From Chloroflexota bacterium (GTDB taxonomy: Bacteria > Chloroflexota > UBA11872 > VXNJ01), in assembly GCA_026708165.1 (NCBI GenBank), contig JAPOVO010000150.1:1-8192 (forward strand): a stretch of DNA of 8,192 bases, read 5' to 3'. Below, piece by piece: positions 1 through 6,143 of the stretch (positions within the stretch are counted from its first letter, which is position 1; every line of letters begins with the position of its first letter). The notes under the pieces were generated by a model. It was not told the DNA's origin, ran no database searches, and was given only the letters and a program-made list of their open reading frames with translations. Made by a program: the position numbers and the translations under genes.

Positions 1-2
1 CG

Positions 3-1439
3 TCCGTTTCCCCCCCGACCCCCGGAGTGACCCCACCCACCCCAGGTAGCCGGTTACGGGTCCTACCCCCAATCCTGACGCCTGTCTACGAAGACGCGCT
101 GCGCTTCCTGAACCGCTACGACATGGCGGAAATGGGCATTACCCACTTGCACGTCACCGACGCCCTCGAGGAGAGCCTATCGCCGCCAGCCCGGGGGTTA
201 CTGAAAGACCCAATGCACTTTAGGCCGATCGTCGATATGCGCTCCGTGTCCGGAACGCGGCATCGCATATTCAAACTTATGCCCGGCGCTGGCGCTGAAG
301 ATACGATGCCCGCCAGCTATCGACGCCTGCGTGAGATAGTTCGATCGAATGTGCCGGTATCACTGGTTGGAACGCTATCTCTTTACGAACGCCGGATGGT
401 GCTCTTCACCTTAGTTGACCACGACGATTTGCGAGCGCCCGCCACGCCTAGACCGACCTTCGTCGACAGAGCAACTCGGATTCCAAGTTTCCGGCAGGTG
501 TCAGAAATTCCGGATGAAGGGATCATCGTGCTGCCTCAGTTTCTGGAACCGGGAATCACGCTCGGGCTATCCCCTGGCGACGCTATTTGGGCAGGTTACG
601 GGATGCGGGCCTACAGAGTCCCGCAGGCAACATGGTCGCCCGTGTGGCGCATCGGTCAAGAAACCGCCGGACTACCTGACGACCTAACCTACGCCTGCAA
701 ATGGCGCGAGAATCAGCAAATAAGTCTCAGAGTGTTGGGCGAGCCCGAGGACAAGATCATGCTCGACTCCAACGAAATAGAACTGACCGGCGTGCCGCAA
801 GTTGTCCGGCTTCCGGCCCGGGAGTGCAACGAACTAGAGTTTGCGGCCCGCGCCAGCATCGCTCCCTTTGCTCAGATCAGGGCAACTGACACGGCAGGCC
901 GAGAGCAAAACTCAAATTCCGCAGGATTAGGCTTCGACGGAGGACGGGACGGCGATCGGGCCGTCGTCAACCTCTGGTACCGGAATCCTCTGGGGCTGCC
1001 ATTCGCGGCCGGGACGGAGTTTCGCCTGTACCAAACGGACTCCACGGGTATGTACCCGCGGGACCCGCGTTCAGCCCCTCATCTCCAACGGTGGACGAGC
1101 TCGCTGATCTTGGCGCCCGATACGCAGATGGCCCGCGTCGAGTTTCACGCCATGCGGCTGGAAGTAAACGGCGAGTCTGGTCGCGATGACGTTTCCCAAC
1201 TTATTCCAGGGGCTACTTATCTGCTCACTCTCAACATTGCAGGTGCTGTTCCCACACGCGGCTACGTGGAAATTCAGCAGATAGTTCCCCTCGTGCGCTT
1301 CGTTTTCGACCATCAAGGCGTTTCGTACGAGGTTTTTTCTGGGATTGTCGATATCGAAAGTCACGAGCCGGGAACAAGGAGCGCACCGCCGGTACGTGAC
1401 GGTTGGCTAAGCCGGGAACTCGACTTTACGCCCCGGTAG
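3..1439 (+). CDS. Hypothetical protein, 5'-partial; possible extracytoplasmic tail of a membrane glycosyltransferase
   Basis: The frame is open from the left edge to a TAG at 1437-1439. A GTG at 27 could be a start, but the codons before it (6-26) encode V-S-P-P-T-P-G and those from 27 encode V-T-P-P-T-P-G, so this GTG is more likely an internal valine in a Pro-rich tandem repeat. A GGAG directly abuts the GTG, too close for a ribosome site. The visible 470 or so residues contain no hydrophobic helix. About residues 12-130 (counted from 27) form an alpha/beta-looking region with a 'FLNRYD..EMGITHLHV' stretch and 'FRPIVDMR...IFKL'. The remainder is rich in beta-prone, Trp/Tyr/Arg-containing segments. 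The pattern 'few residues from a chain end, G-I/V-T/R-H/Y-hydrophobic, then F-hydrophobic-V...' recalls the soluble C-terminal region of polytopic YfhO/GT-C-type proteins. That is inference only; I do not recognise the family with confidence. Confidence 0.6.
   Translation, partial: SVSPPTPGVTPPTPGSRLRVLPPILTPVYEDALRFLNRYDMAEMGITHLHVTDALEESLSPPARGLLKDPMHFRPIVDMRSVSGTRHRIFKLMPGAGAEDTMPASYRRLREIVRSNVPVSLVGTLSLYERRMVLFTLVDHDDLRAPATPRPTFVDRATRIPSFRQVSEIPDEGIIVLPQFLEPGITLGLSPGDAIWAGYGMRAYRVPQATWSPVWRIGQETAGLPDDLTYACKWRENQQISLRVLGEPEDKIMLDSNEIELTGVPQVVRLPARECNELEFAARASIAPFAQIRATDTAGREQNSNSAGLGFDGGRDGDRAVVNLWYRNPLGLPFAAGTEFRLYQTDSTGMYPRDPRSAPHLQRWTSSLILAPDTQMARVEFHAMRLEVNGESGRDDVSQLIPGATYLLTLNIAGAVPTRGYVEIQQIVPLVRFVFDHQGVSYEVFSGIVDIESHEPGTRSAPPVRDGWLSRELDFTPR
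6..47 (+). repeat. Two tandem copies of a 21-bp coding repeat (V-S/T-P-P-T-P-G)
   Basis: Positions 6-26 and 27-47 align without gaps, match at about 15 of 21 bases, and translate as V-S-P-P-T-P-G and V-T-P-P-T-P-G. Further copies may lie left of the window. Such Pro/Thr/Gly repeats usually form extended linkers outside the membrane. Confidence 0.6.
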
Positions 1440-1593
1440 CAAGCTGGAAAAGGAAACGCAATTCCACCATGTTGGACATTCCTCACACAATGGCCCACGA
1501 AAAATCAAAGTATGATTCTCTAAGCGAACCATTTATGCGGTTCCCGCCTTCAGTCCGAATCTCAAAAGCCCTCCATCTATGGAGCCCACGTAT
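1440..1593. other. Intergenic spacer between the hypothetical gene and the LiaF-like gene
   Basis: This is A/T-richer than its surroundings. A TATGAT hexamer at 1511-1516 could be a -10 box for the LiaF-like gene, but no convincing -35 sits 16-18 bp upstream. A weak inverted repeat (GAACC/GGTTC, around 1526-1543) lacks a T tract, so no terminator is called. A 64-codon open frame across it (1403-1597) overlaps the real gene ends and has no family character. Confidence 0.4.
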
Positions 1594-2262
1594 ATGAAAA
1601 CCCCCTCAGGCGCCACCGTAGTTGGGTTGGCGTTAGTTCTCTTCGGCGTACTGCTTCTCCTGAATCAAACCGGCCTATTGGATATCGGGAATCCCGCTCG
1701 ATGGATCCCCTCGATCCTGGTCGCTCTGGGAGTGTGGGCGCTGGTCTCATCGCGGTTTCGTAATCTCTGGGGGCCTTTGATCCTCATCGGCATCGGTGTC
1801 GTCATTCAGGTGGCGGTATTGAGCGGTCAGCTGTGGGGAACTCTCTGGCCCATGGCGCTGATCATTGTCGGTCTGGTCATAGTCTTCCGTGCCATTCCCG
1901 CCCGTCGTAGACCACTCGCTTCCGCAGACGGCCGCGTACAAGTTTTCTCGGCCTTCTGGGGCGCCGAGCATAACTACGGAGCCGCAGACTTGCGCGGCGG
2001 TCAGATCACAGTCGCATTCGGAGGCGCCGACCTCGATTTGCGAGACGCGCACATCAGCCGACCGCCCGCCGTCATCGACGTCCTTGCGATGTTCGGTGGG
2101 ATTGACATCAGAGTCCCCGACGACTGGCGCGTGCAGATCGAAGCCCTGGGGCTCTTCGGCGGCACCGAAGATTCCCGCCGGAGCGGCTCCCCATCTAGCG
2201 AATCCAAGCTGCTCATCGTTCGGGGCCTCGTGCTCTTCGGCGGGTTGGAGATCAAGACCTAG
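1594..2262 (+). CDS. LiaF-like membrane protein (four TM helices plus FGG-repeat beta domain)
   Basis: About 222 residues from ATG 1594. This start is preferred over ATG 1579 (five residues longer) because GGAG at 1581-1584 gives a 9-nt spacing, whereas nothing suitable precedes 1579. The N-terminal half has four hydrophobic segments (about residues 8-25, 38-53, 59-77, 83-100) followed by an Arg-rich cytoplasmic stop (A-R-R-R). The C-terminal half carries repeated beta units with F-W/G-G signatures: FWGAE near 121, FGGADLDLRD near 142, FGGIDIRVP near 167, FGGTED near 188 and FGGLEIK near 215. This is the layout of LiaI/LiaF-like TM (DUF5668) plus LiaF C-terminal (DUF2154-type) proteins. In Firmicutes LiaF restrains the LiaSR envelope-stress two-component system. 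No sensor kinase or response regulator is in this window, so that role cannot be assumed. The gene ends at TAG 2260-2262 and converges on the dioxygenase gene. Confidence 0.85.
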   Translation: MKTPSGATVVGLALVLFGVLLLLNQTGLLDIGNPARWIPSILVALGVWALVSSRFRNLWGPLILIGIGVVIQVAVLSGQLWGTLWPMALIIVGLVIVFRAIPARRRPLASADGRVQVFSAFWGAEHNYGAADLRGGQITVAFGGADLDLRDAHISRPPAVIDVLAMFGGIDIRVPDDWRVQIEALGLFGGTEDSRRSGSPSSESKLLIVRGLVLFGGLEIKT

Positions 2263-2426
2263 CAAGCGGAACCTTTAGATCGATCCGTCTTCTCGACACT
2301 CGGAAAACTTGAACTAGGCGAAATGTCTGCCCGCCGTGTGGCAAGATGCTGACCCGAACCACAGCCGCAACCACGCGCGAGGCCCTGGCCGCGCCAACTC
2401 AATCGGATTGGCTGACGACGTACTCT
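2263..2426. other. Convergent intergenic region with a weak GC hairpin
   Basis: The gap between two converging gene ends holds no credible gene. A self-complementary element at 2375-2394 (GCGC, GA bulge, GGC, short loop, GCC, GCGC) could fold but is not followed by a T run on either strand. It is at most a weak candidate bidirectional terminator. Confidence 0.3.
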
Positions 2427-3182
2427 CTACTGCGCCCGCGCCCGCCACGCATACCTGGCGTTGGGGCCTTCCAGAATTGCTCTCTGACGCTCCGTCAAAC
2501 CCCCGATGCCCTCCGGCGTGGGATATTCGTCCCACCACGCCAGCGAAGGCGGGCTGTATTTGTAGAAGATCGTTCGGCGCTCATGGCTTGCCGTCCAGGG
2601 AAGCGGCCCGTGAGCCAGTGCCTCCGTGAAGATAATGGCCGTCCCCGCCGCCCCCGTAACCTTCTCTACCGACGGATGCGAGTTCGACTCGGTTAGGTCC
2701 GTCCAGTCCTCGGGGAGCGCGTAATTGCTCTTGTGGCTGCCCGGCACGCAGGCGAACCCGCCGTCCCCCGGGTTCACGTCGGCCAGGTTGTATGCCACAA
2801 CCGAAAGCCCGTTGTAAAACCGACCGTCGCTGAACTGAAAATAGTTGATCGGACTGAACGGGATCGCCCCGCCATGCAGGGTCGCGCCGATGGGGCTTAG
2901 ACCAGCCCGGATTATGTCCACATACGTGTGGTCGAGCCTGTACCCCGGTCCGACAACAGTCTCGAGGTAGGGAAGAATAGCTTCGTGGTCGATCAGGTCG
3001 AGGTACGGCTGTCCCCATGGAAGACAGTCGATGAACCGATAGGTGTCGGCGTCCTCCGGCACTTCCTCCACGATGCGCTTATCGAGCACGCTGTTGAGCC
3101 GTTCCAGCGTTTCCGAATCGAGCGCATTAGGCACCGCTACATAGCCCTGCAGATCGAATAGGTATTTCTCGTGCTCGTTCAT
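2427..3182 (-). CDS. Phytanoyl-CoA dioxygenase (PhyH)-family Fe(II)/2-oxoglutarate enzyme with HxG motif
   Basis: 251 residues from ATG 3182-3180, chosen because GAGG (3191-3188) lies 5 nt upstream. A GTG at 3203 would add seven residues (M-D-Q-C-E-V-C) with no ribosome site. With numbering from 3203, the family layout is clear: 'KYLFDLQGYVAVPNAL' at 13-27, the double-stranded beta-helix core from about 90, PGSHK at 154-158, the distal iron histidine H198 in 'AHGPLPW', and R209 eleven residues later in 'SHERR', the standard spacing for the 2-oxoglutarate-binding arginine. The proximal motif is L-H110-G-G, so the usual Asp of HxD is Gly (G112). From memory, many environmental PhyH-like proteins share this LHGG, so it is probably a subfamily trait rather than decay. 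HxG/A is also how Fe/2OG halogenases such as SyrB2 and WelO5 leave a site open for halide. Substrate is unknown. The gene diverges from the chelatase-ferredoxin gene across a Fur-like site. Confidence 0.88.
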   Translation of the reverse strand: MNEHEKYLFDLQGYVAVPNALDSETLERLNSVLDKRIVEEVPEDADTYRFIDCLPWGQPYLDLIDHEAILPYLETVVGPGYRLDHTYVDIIRAGLSPIGATLHGGAIPFSPINYFQFSDGRFYNGLSVVAYNLADVNPGDGGFACVPGSHKSNYALPEDWTDLTESNSHPSVEKVTGAAGTAIIFTEALAHGPLPWTASHERRTIFYKYSPPSLAWWDEYPTPEGIGGLTERQRAILEGPNARYAWRARAQ

Positions 3183-3187
3183 GCAAA

Positions 3188-3191
3188 CCTC
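3188..3191 (-). promoter_or_regulatory. Ribosome binding site deciding the dioxygenase start
   Basis: GAGG on the minus strand, 5 nt before ATG 3182-3180. It supports the internal ATG over the GTG at 3203. Confidence 0.6.
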
Positions 3192-3270
3192 ACACTGATC
3201 CACACGTGGCGTTTTAGGTTAGTGAAAAGCCCGCTTCTTGACTAGCGCCCATGCTGAAGCAATACACTTG

Positions 3271-3289
3271 ATTGCTAATCATTATCAAT
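3271..3289. promoter_or_regulatory. Fur-type operator between divergent dioxygenase and chelatase-ferredoxin genes
   Basis: This 19-bp element is a 9-1-9 inverted repeat centred on C3280 (ATTGCTAAT-C-ATTATCAAT) with only one mismatched pair. Its core 3273-3287 matches the Fur 7-1-7 consensus TGATAATNATTATCA at every specified position but one (C for A at position 3). It lies about 90 bp from each of the two divergent starts, so it could control both. Clean -35/-10 pairs are not obvious; on the minus strand TTGATA (3288-3283) followed after 18 bp by TATTGC (3264-3259) is a weak candidate that would overlap the site. Known: Fur with Fe(II) represses from such sites. Inferred: one or both genes rise in iron starvation. 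Confidence 0.72.
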
Positions 3290-3379
3290 TGCGTTAACTT
3301 ACTCACCATGAACCACGCTCCCCTGGCGACCGGAATTGCGCTGCCTGCACGTCCCCGACTTAACTGAGCCGCCGCTGTT

Positions 3380-4216
3380 TTGAGCGACAACGCAATCCCG
3401 TCCGCAGCAACTACACCGTCGCCGCCTGCCGAGTTGTCGCAGGACGCCCTCCTCCAAGGAGTCGTGCTGCTGGGCAAGGGGGGATATGGCGACGCGCCCA
3501 AAGCGGAGCTCGATCGCATGATCAGCGCGGTTCGCACTTCGGGACGTTATGCGTTCGTTACTGGAGCCTTTGTCGAGCAGGGCAGCCCATCCATTGAGAG
3601 TGCGCTCGAGTCGCTGTCCAACGAAGGCGTTCGTCGAATACTCGTTGTTCCCGCTTTTGTTCCAATGGATCGCTCGCTTCGCGTCTGGTTGCCCAAGATC
3701 GTTCGCCGCTGGTTGCGCAAGCGGAGCGATACGAATGTCGATGTCGTTCTGGCGGATCCGCTCGGCGACCATCATGCCCTTGGAGACGCGATACGTCAGA
3801 TAGTCGTCGACGCCGAGCGTCGCCCTGACGTCAGGACTAACGCGCCACGCGACCGAGGCGACCCTAGCTGGTCACGCAACCCGCCGCACAAACATCACTT
3901 GCTGTTCTGCATGGGACCCCGCTGCACTACCCAAGACTCGGGAGAACTTCTGCACCGGCTCCGTACGGCCCTCGAAAAGCGCCGTATGCTCTCAGGTCCC
4001 GATCAAGTCAGGATTACGAGGACCGGCTGTCTTTACCCGTGCAATCTTGGTCCGGTGATGGTCGTATACCCGGATGGCGCATGGTATTGCGCTCTGGACA
4101 ACGAAGCGATTGACCGCATCGTTGAGAGGCACCTGGAAGGCGGCATAGTGCTTGACGAGTTCACCTGCCCGCCGGCTGCGCATCCTTACAAGCGGCCGAA
4201 CGGAGTCCACGTCTAG
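3380..4216 (+). CDS. CbiX/SirB-like chelatase domain fused to a thioredoxin-fold [2Fe-2S] ferredoxin
   Basis: 278 residues from TTG 3380, the first usable start after an in-frame TGA at 3365-3367. The ribosome site is weak, so the start is uncertain, but the domain begins near residue 27, so the start cannot be much later. Residues 27-142 follow the CbiX/SirB fold: GVVLLGKGG at 27-35, FVEQGSPSIESAL at 64-76, RRILVVPAFVP at 85-95, DPLGDHHALGDAI at 126-138. Class II chelatases carry GHGS in the first motif and one or two His after the VVP strand; here they read GKGG (K33) and M-D-R-S-L-R-V-W-L-P, so both metal histidines are missing. After a basic linker with H170, H172 and H173, residues 174-255 form a ferredoxin: C177-x4-C182, C217-x3-C221, the spacing of NuoE-type [2Fe-2S] proteins, plus 'GPVMVVYPDGAWY'. 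Homologous parts occur in CbiX/CbiW of cobalamin synthesis. Its Fur-like site and the adjacent importer suggest iron or metallo-tetrapyrrole handling in the cytoplasm. True substrate unknown. Confidence 0.85.
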   Translation: MSDNAIPSAATTPSPPAELSQDALLQGVVLLGKGGYGDAPKAELDRMISAVRTSGRYAFVTGAFVEQGSPSIESALESLSNEGVRRILVVPAFVPMDRSLRVWLPKIVRRWLRKRSDTNVDVVLADPLGDHHALGDAIRQIVVDAERRPDVRTNAPRDRGDPSWSRNPPHKHHLLFCMGPRCTTQDSGELLHRLRTALEKRRMLSGPDQVRITRTGCLYPCNLGPVMVVYPDGAWYCALDNEAIDRIVERHLEGGIVLDEFTCPPAAHPYKRPNGVHV

Positions 4217-4247
4217 CCGAAACCCGACTGGGTTGATCTGTTCGGCT
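4215..4247. terminator. Nested hairpin at convergent gene ends (possible bidirectional terminator)
   Basis: AGCCGAA (4215-4221) pairs perfectly with TTCGGCT (4241-4247), and inside it ACCC (4222-4225) pairs with GGGT (4230-4233). It starts inside the TAG of the chelatase-ferredoxin gene and ends just before the stop of the ATPase gene, occupying the whole 32-bp gap. No T run follows on either strand, so an intrinsic terminator is plausible but not certain. Confidence 0.4.
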
Positions 4248-4248
4248 C

Positions 4249-5022
4249 CTAGTGACCGTTGTCGGAGTAGAAGAGCAAATGCGGCCGGCCCGTCTTCGGA
4301 TGAGGCTGGACAATGGCGCCGATTCCATAAATGGACCGGATCAGTTCAGGCCGCAGCACTTGCTCCGGAGCGCCGGACGCCACGATTTTGCCTTCGGAAA
4401 TTGCGTAGATTCGGTCGCAATAGCTGGCCGCCAGATTTAAGTCGTGCAAGGCCGCCAGGGTAGTGACGTGGAGACCCTTCACCAGATCAAGAATCCCGAT
4501 TTGAAACTTTATGTCAAGATGATTCGTAGGCTCGTCCAGTACGAGGAATCGAGTCTGCTGCGCCAGAGCTCGGGCCACTATCACTCTCTGCTTCTCGCCG
4601 CCCGAAAGCGTCCAGAAATTGCGGCCGGCGAATTCAGTCATGCCCACCCGCTCCAGAGACTCGGCGACGATACGACGGTCTTCGTCCGTTTCGCGGTCGA
4701 GCAGCCCTTTGTGCGGGGTGCGGCCCATGAAGACGATCTCTTCTACCTGAAAGTCGAACTCCGAAGGCGTCTCCTGCAAAACTACGGCAGTCTTTCGAGC
4801 TGAGTCGCGAATTGTCATCTGGGCGATATCGCCGCCGTCGATGGAGATCAGCCCGGCGTCGGGACGCAGCGAACGGTATATGCACCTCAGCAAGCTCGAT
4901 TTCCCGCTGCCGTTGGGGCCAATCAACCCGACGAACTCGTCGTCATCGGCGCTCAGGGTGACTTCATTTAGGATTTTCTTGGCTTCCACTTCCCAGGTCA
5001 CTTGCTCCACGTCAAGTCTCAC
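4249..5022 (-). CDS. ABC transporter ATPase, iron-siderophore/heme/cobalamin type (FecE/BtuD-like)
   Basis: 257 residues with all nucleotide-binding motifs: Walker A GPNGSGKS at 35-42, Q-loop Q83, signature LSGGE at 139-143, Walker B FLVLDE at 159-164 followed by PTNHLD, and switch His H193 in LHDLN. Length and the 'SLRPDAGLISIDGGDI' style are those of FepC/FecE/HmuV/BtuD ATPases that power uptake of iron chelates or corrinoids. The start GTG 5022-5020 has a strong GGGGGAGG (5036-5029) 6 nt upstream and overlaps the permease stop by 4 nt, indicating translational coupling. It is the last gene of the binding protein-permease-ATPase operon. Substrate cannot be read from this subunit. The Fur-like sites nearby favour an iron source; a predicted F420-0 transporter family is related and cannot be excluded. 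Confidence 0.93.
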   Translation of the reverse strand: MRLDVEQVTWEVEAKKILNEVTLSADDDEFVGLIGPNGSGKSSLLRCIYRSLRPDAGLISIDGGDIAQMTIRDSARKTAVVLQETPSEFDFQVEEIVFMGRTPHKGLLDRETDEDRRIVAESLERVGMTEFAGRNFWTLSGGEKQRVIVARALAQQTRFLVLDEPTNHLDIKFQIGILDLVKGLHVTTLAALHDLNLAASYCDRIYAISEGKIVASGAPEQVLRPELIRSIYGIGAIVQPHPKTGRPHLLFYSDNGH

Positions 5023-6062
5023 GTCCGACCTCCCCCAAAGGCCTGGCTGTGCTTCCGCATCAGCAGTAGAAAGACAGGACCACCTACAATCGCCGTGATG
5101 ACGCCTATCGGAAGCTCCTGGGGCTGCACGACGATCCGGGCGATCACGTCCACCCAGATCAGGAAAATGGCGCCCGCCAGCATGGCGACGGGCAAAAGCC
5201 GGCGATGGTCCGACCCTACAAACAGGCGAACCGCGTGAGGCATCAGTAGGCCTACGAATCCAATAGACCCGGCGACGGCCACGATAACTCCGGTTAGCAA
5301 TGAAGCCACGGCCATCAACTGCTTTCGAAATCTACTCGTGTTTATTCCGAGCGTTACGGCCGTTTCCTCACCCGCTATAAGTCCGTTCATGGCGCGCGCT
5401 TGCAGCATCAGGAATCCTGTTCCCATAGCCAGCACCACGGCCGGGATCGTCAGAAAGCCCCATTCGGCACCCGCAACGCTTCCGGCGAGCCAGAACAACA
5501 CCGCCTGGACCTGTCTCGATTCCTGCGCTCTGAAGATAAGGAAGCTCGTCACCGACGAGAACACATAGGACGCGGCCACTCCCACGAGGATTAGCCGCAC
5601 TGGAGTCAGTCTGCCCCGGTGCTGCGCGAGCATAAACACTATTGCGAATGCGCCCAGGGCGCCCAGAAAAGCCGCGATCGAAAGCGAATAGAGACCAAAG
5701 ACATTGAGTCCGAACAGGATCACCAGCACTGCCCCGACGGAGGCGCCGGATGAAAGGCCGAGTATGTAGGGATCGGCAACGGGATTTCGCACCGTAGCCT
5801 GCATCGCCGCGCCGACCACCGACAGGCTCGCGCCAATTACCCCGGCAAGCAGCACTCTGGGCAAACGGATAAGCCACACGATGTTGTCGTGCGCGTTGCT
5901 CCAGTCGCCTCCGTCGATAGCCAGTACATGCGCCCCGATTATCTTCCATACGACGACCGGATTGATTGCGACCGGACCGATCGTCACAGCCGCTGTCATC
6001 GAGGCCAGCAAAGCGATTACAAGCAACGACACTGTCGCCGATAGACGGCTTCTGCGCCACAC
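5019..6062 (-). CDS. FecCD/BtuC-family ABC transporter permease
   Basis: About 347 very hydrophobic residues, compatible with the roughly ten transmembrane helices of the FecCD family, which form the inner-membrane channel as a homodimer. Family landmarks: RLPR at 66-69, GASLSVVGAAMQ at 77-88, RNPVADPYILGLSSGA at 92-107, GFVGLLMPHAVR at 268-279 with GSDHRRLLP after it, and ELPIGVITAIVGGP at 316-329. The start is not certain. GTG 6062 has GGAG only 1 nt away, too close for ideal initiation; a GTG ten codons later is possible. The frame stays open upstream to the TAG of the binding-protein gene with no ATG, GTG or TTG. The gene is preceded by a strong hairpin (6075-6103) and overlaps the ATPase gene by 4 nt. 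Confidence 0.92.
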   Translation of the reverse strand: MWRRSRLSATVSLLVIALLASMTAAVTIGPVAINPVVVWKIIGAHVLAIDGGDWSNAHDNIVWLIRLPRVLLAGVIGASLSVVGAAMQATVRNPVADPYILGLSSGASVGAVLVILFGLNVFGLYSLSIAAFLGALGAFAIVFMLAQHRGRLTPVRLILVGVAASYVFSSVTSFLIFRAQESRQVQAVLFWLAGSVAGAEWGFLTIPAVVLAMGTGFLMLQARAMNGLIAGEETAVTLGINTSRFRKQLMAVASLLTGVIVAVAGSIGFVGLLMPHAVRLFVGSDHRRLLPVAMLAGAIFLIWVDVIARIVVQPQELPIGVITAIVGGPVFLLLMRKHSQAFGGGRT

Positions 6063-6074
6063 GCTCCAAAACCC

Positions 6075-6103
6075 CGCGGCCCCCGCCGGTGGCGAGGGCC
6101 GCG
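6075..6103 (-). promoter_or_regulatory. Strong GC stem-loop between binding-protein and permease genes
   Basis: As transcribed on the minus strand, CGCGGCCC, U and CGCC pair with GGCG, G and GGGCCGCG around an ACC triloop: 13 contiguous pairs, counting one U-G wobble at 6095/6083. Its base is 12 nt from the permease GTG, and GGGUUUUGG follows. It could partially terminate transcription, block exonucleases so that the binding protein is made in excess, or limit permease initiation. The mismatch is C-A if the plus strand is folded, so the pairing is better in the operon mRNA. Confidence 0.6.
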
Positions 6104-6143
6104 AAGCAGTTGGTGCCTCAGCGGTTCGGGCTATGAGAAACCC

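Noticed and set aside
1747..2265. A 172-codon minus-strand open frame across the LiaF-like gene
   Set aside because: The sense-strand protein has clear TM helices and FGG repeats; the antisense product has no recognisable features.
2375..2394. GC-rich inverted repeat as an intrinsic terminator for the LiaF-like and dioxygenase genes
   Set aside because: The stem is bulged, the loop is very small and no T tract follows, so it is mentioned only in the intergenic entry.
3214..3775. Minus-strand open frames overlapping the Fur site and the start of the chelatase-ferredoxin gene
   Set aside because: They are antisense to a recognisable domain, run through the regulatory region and have low-complexity translations.
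5368..6069. A 233-codon minus-strand open frame inside the permease gene
   Set aside because: It is Arg/Gly-rich with no family features and is an out-of-frame shadow of the clearly recognisable FecCD permease.
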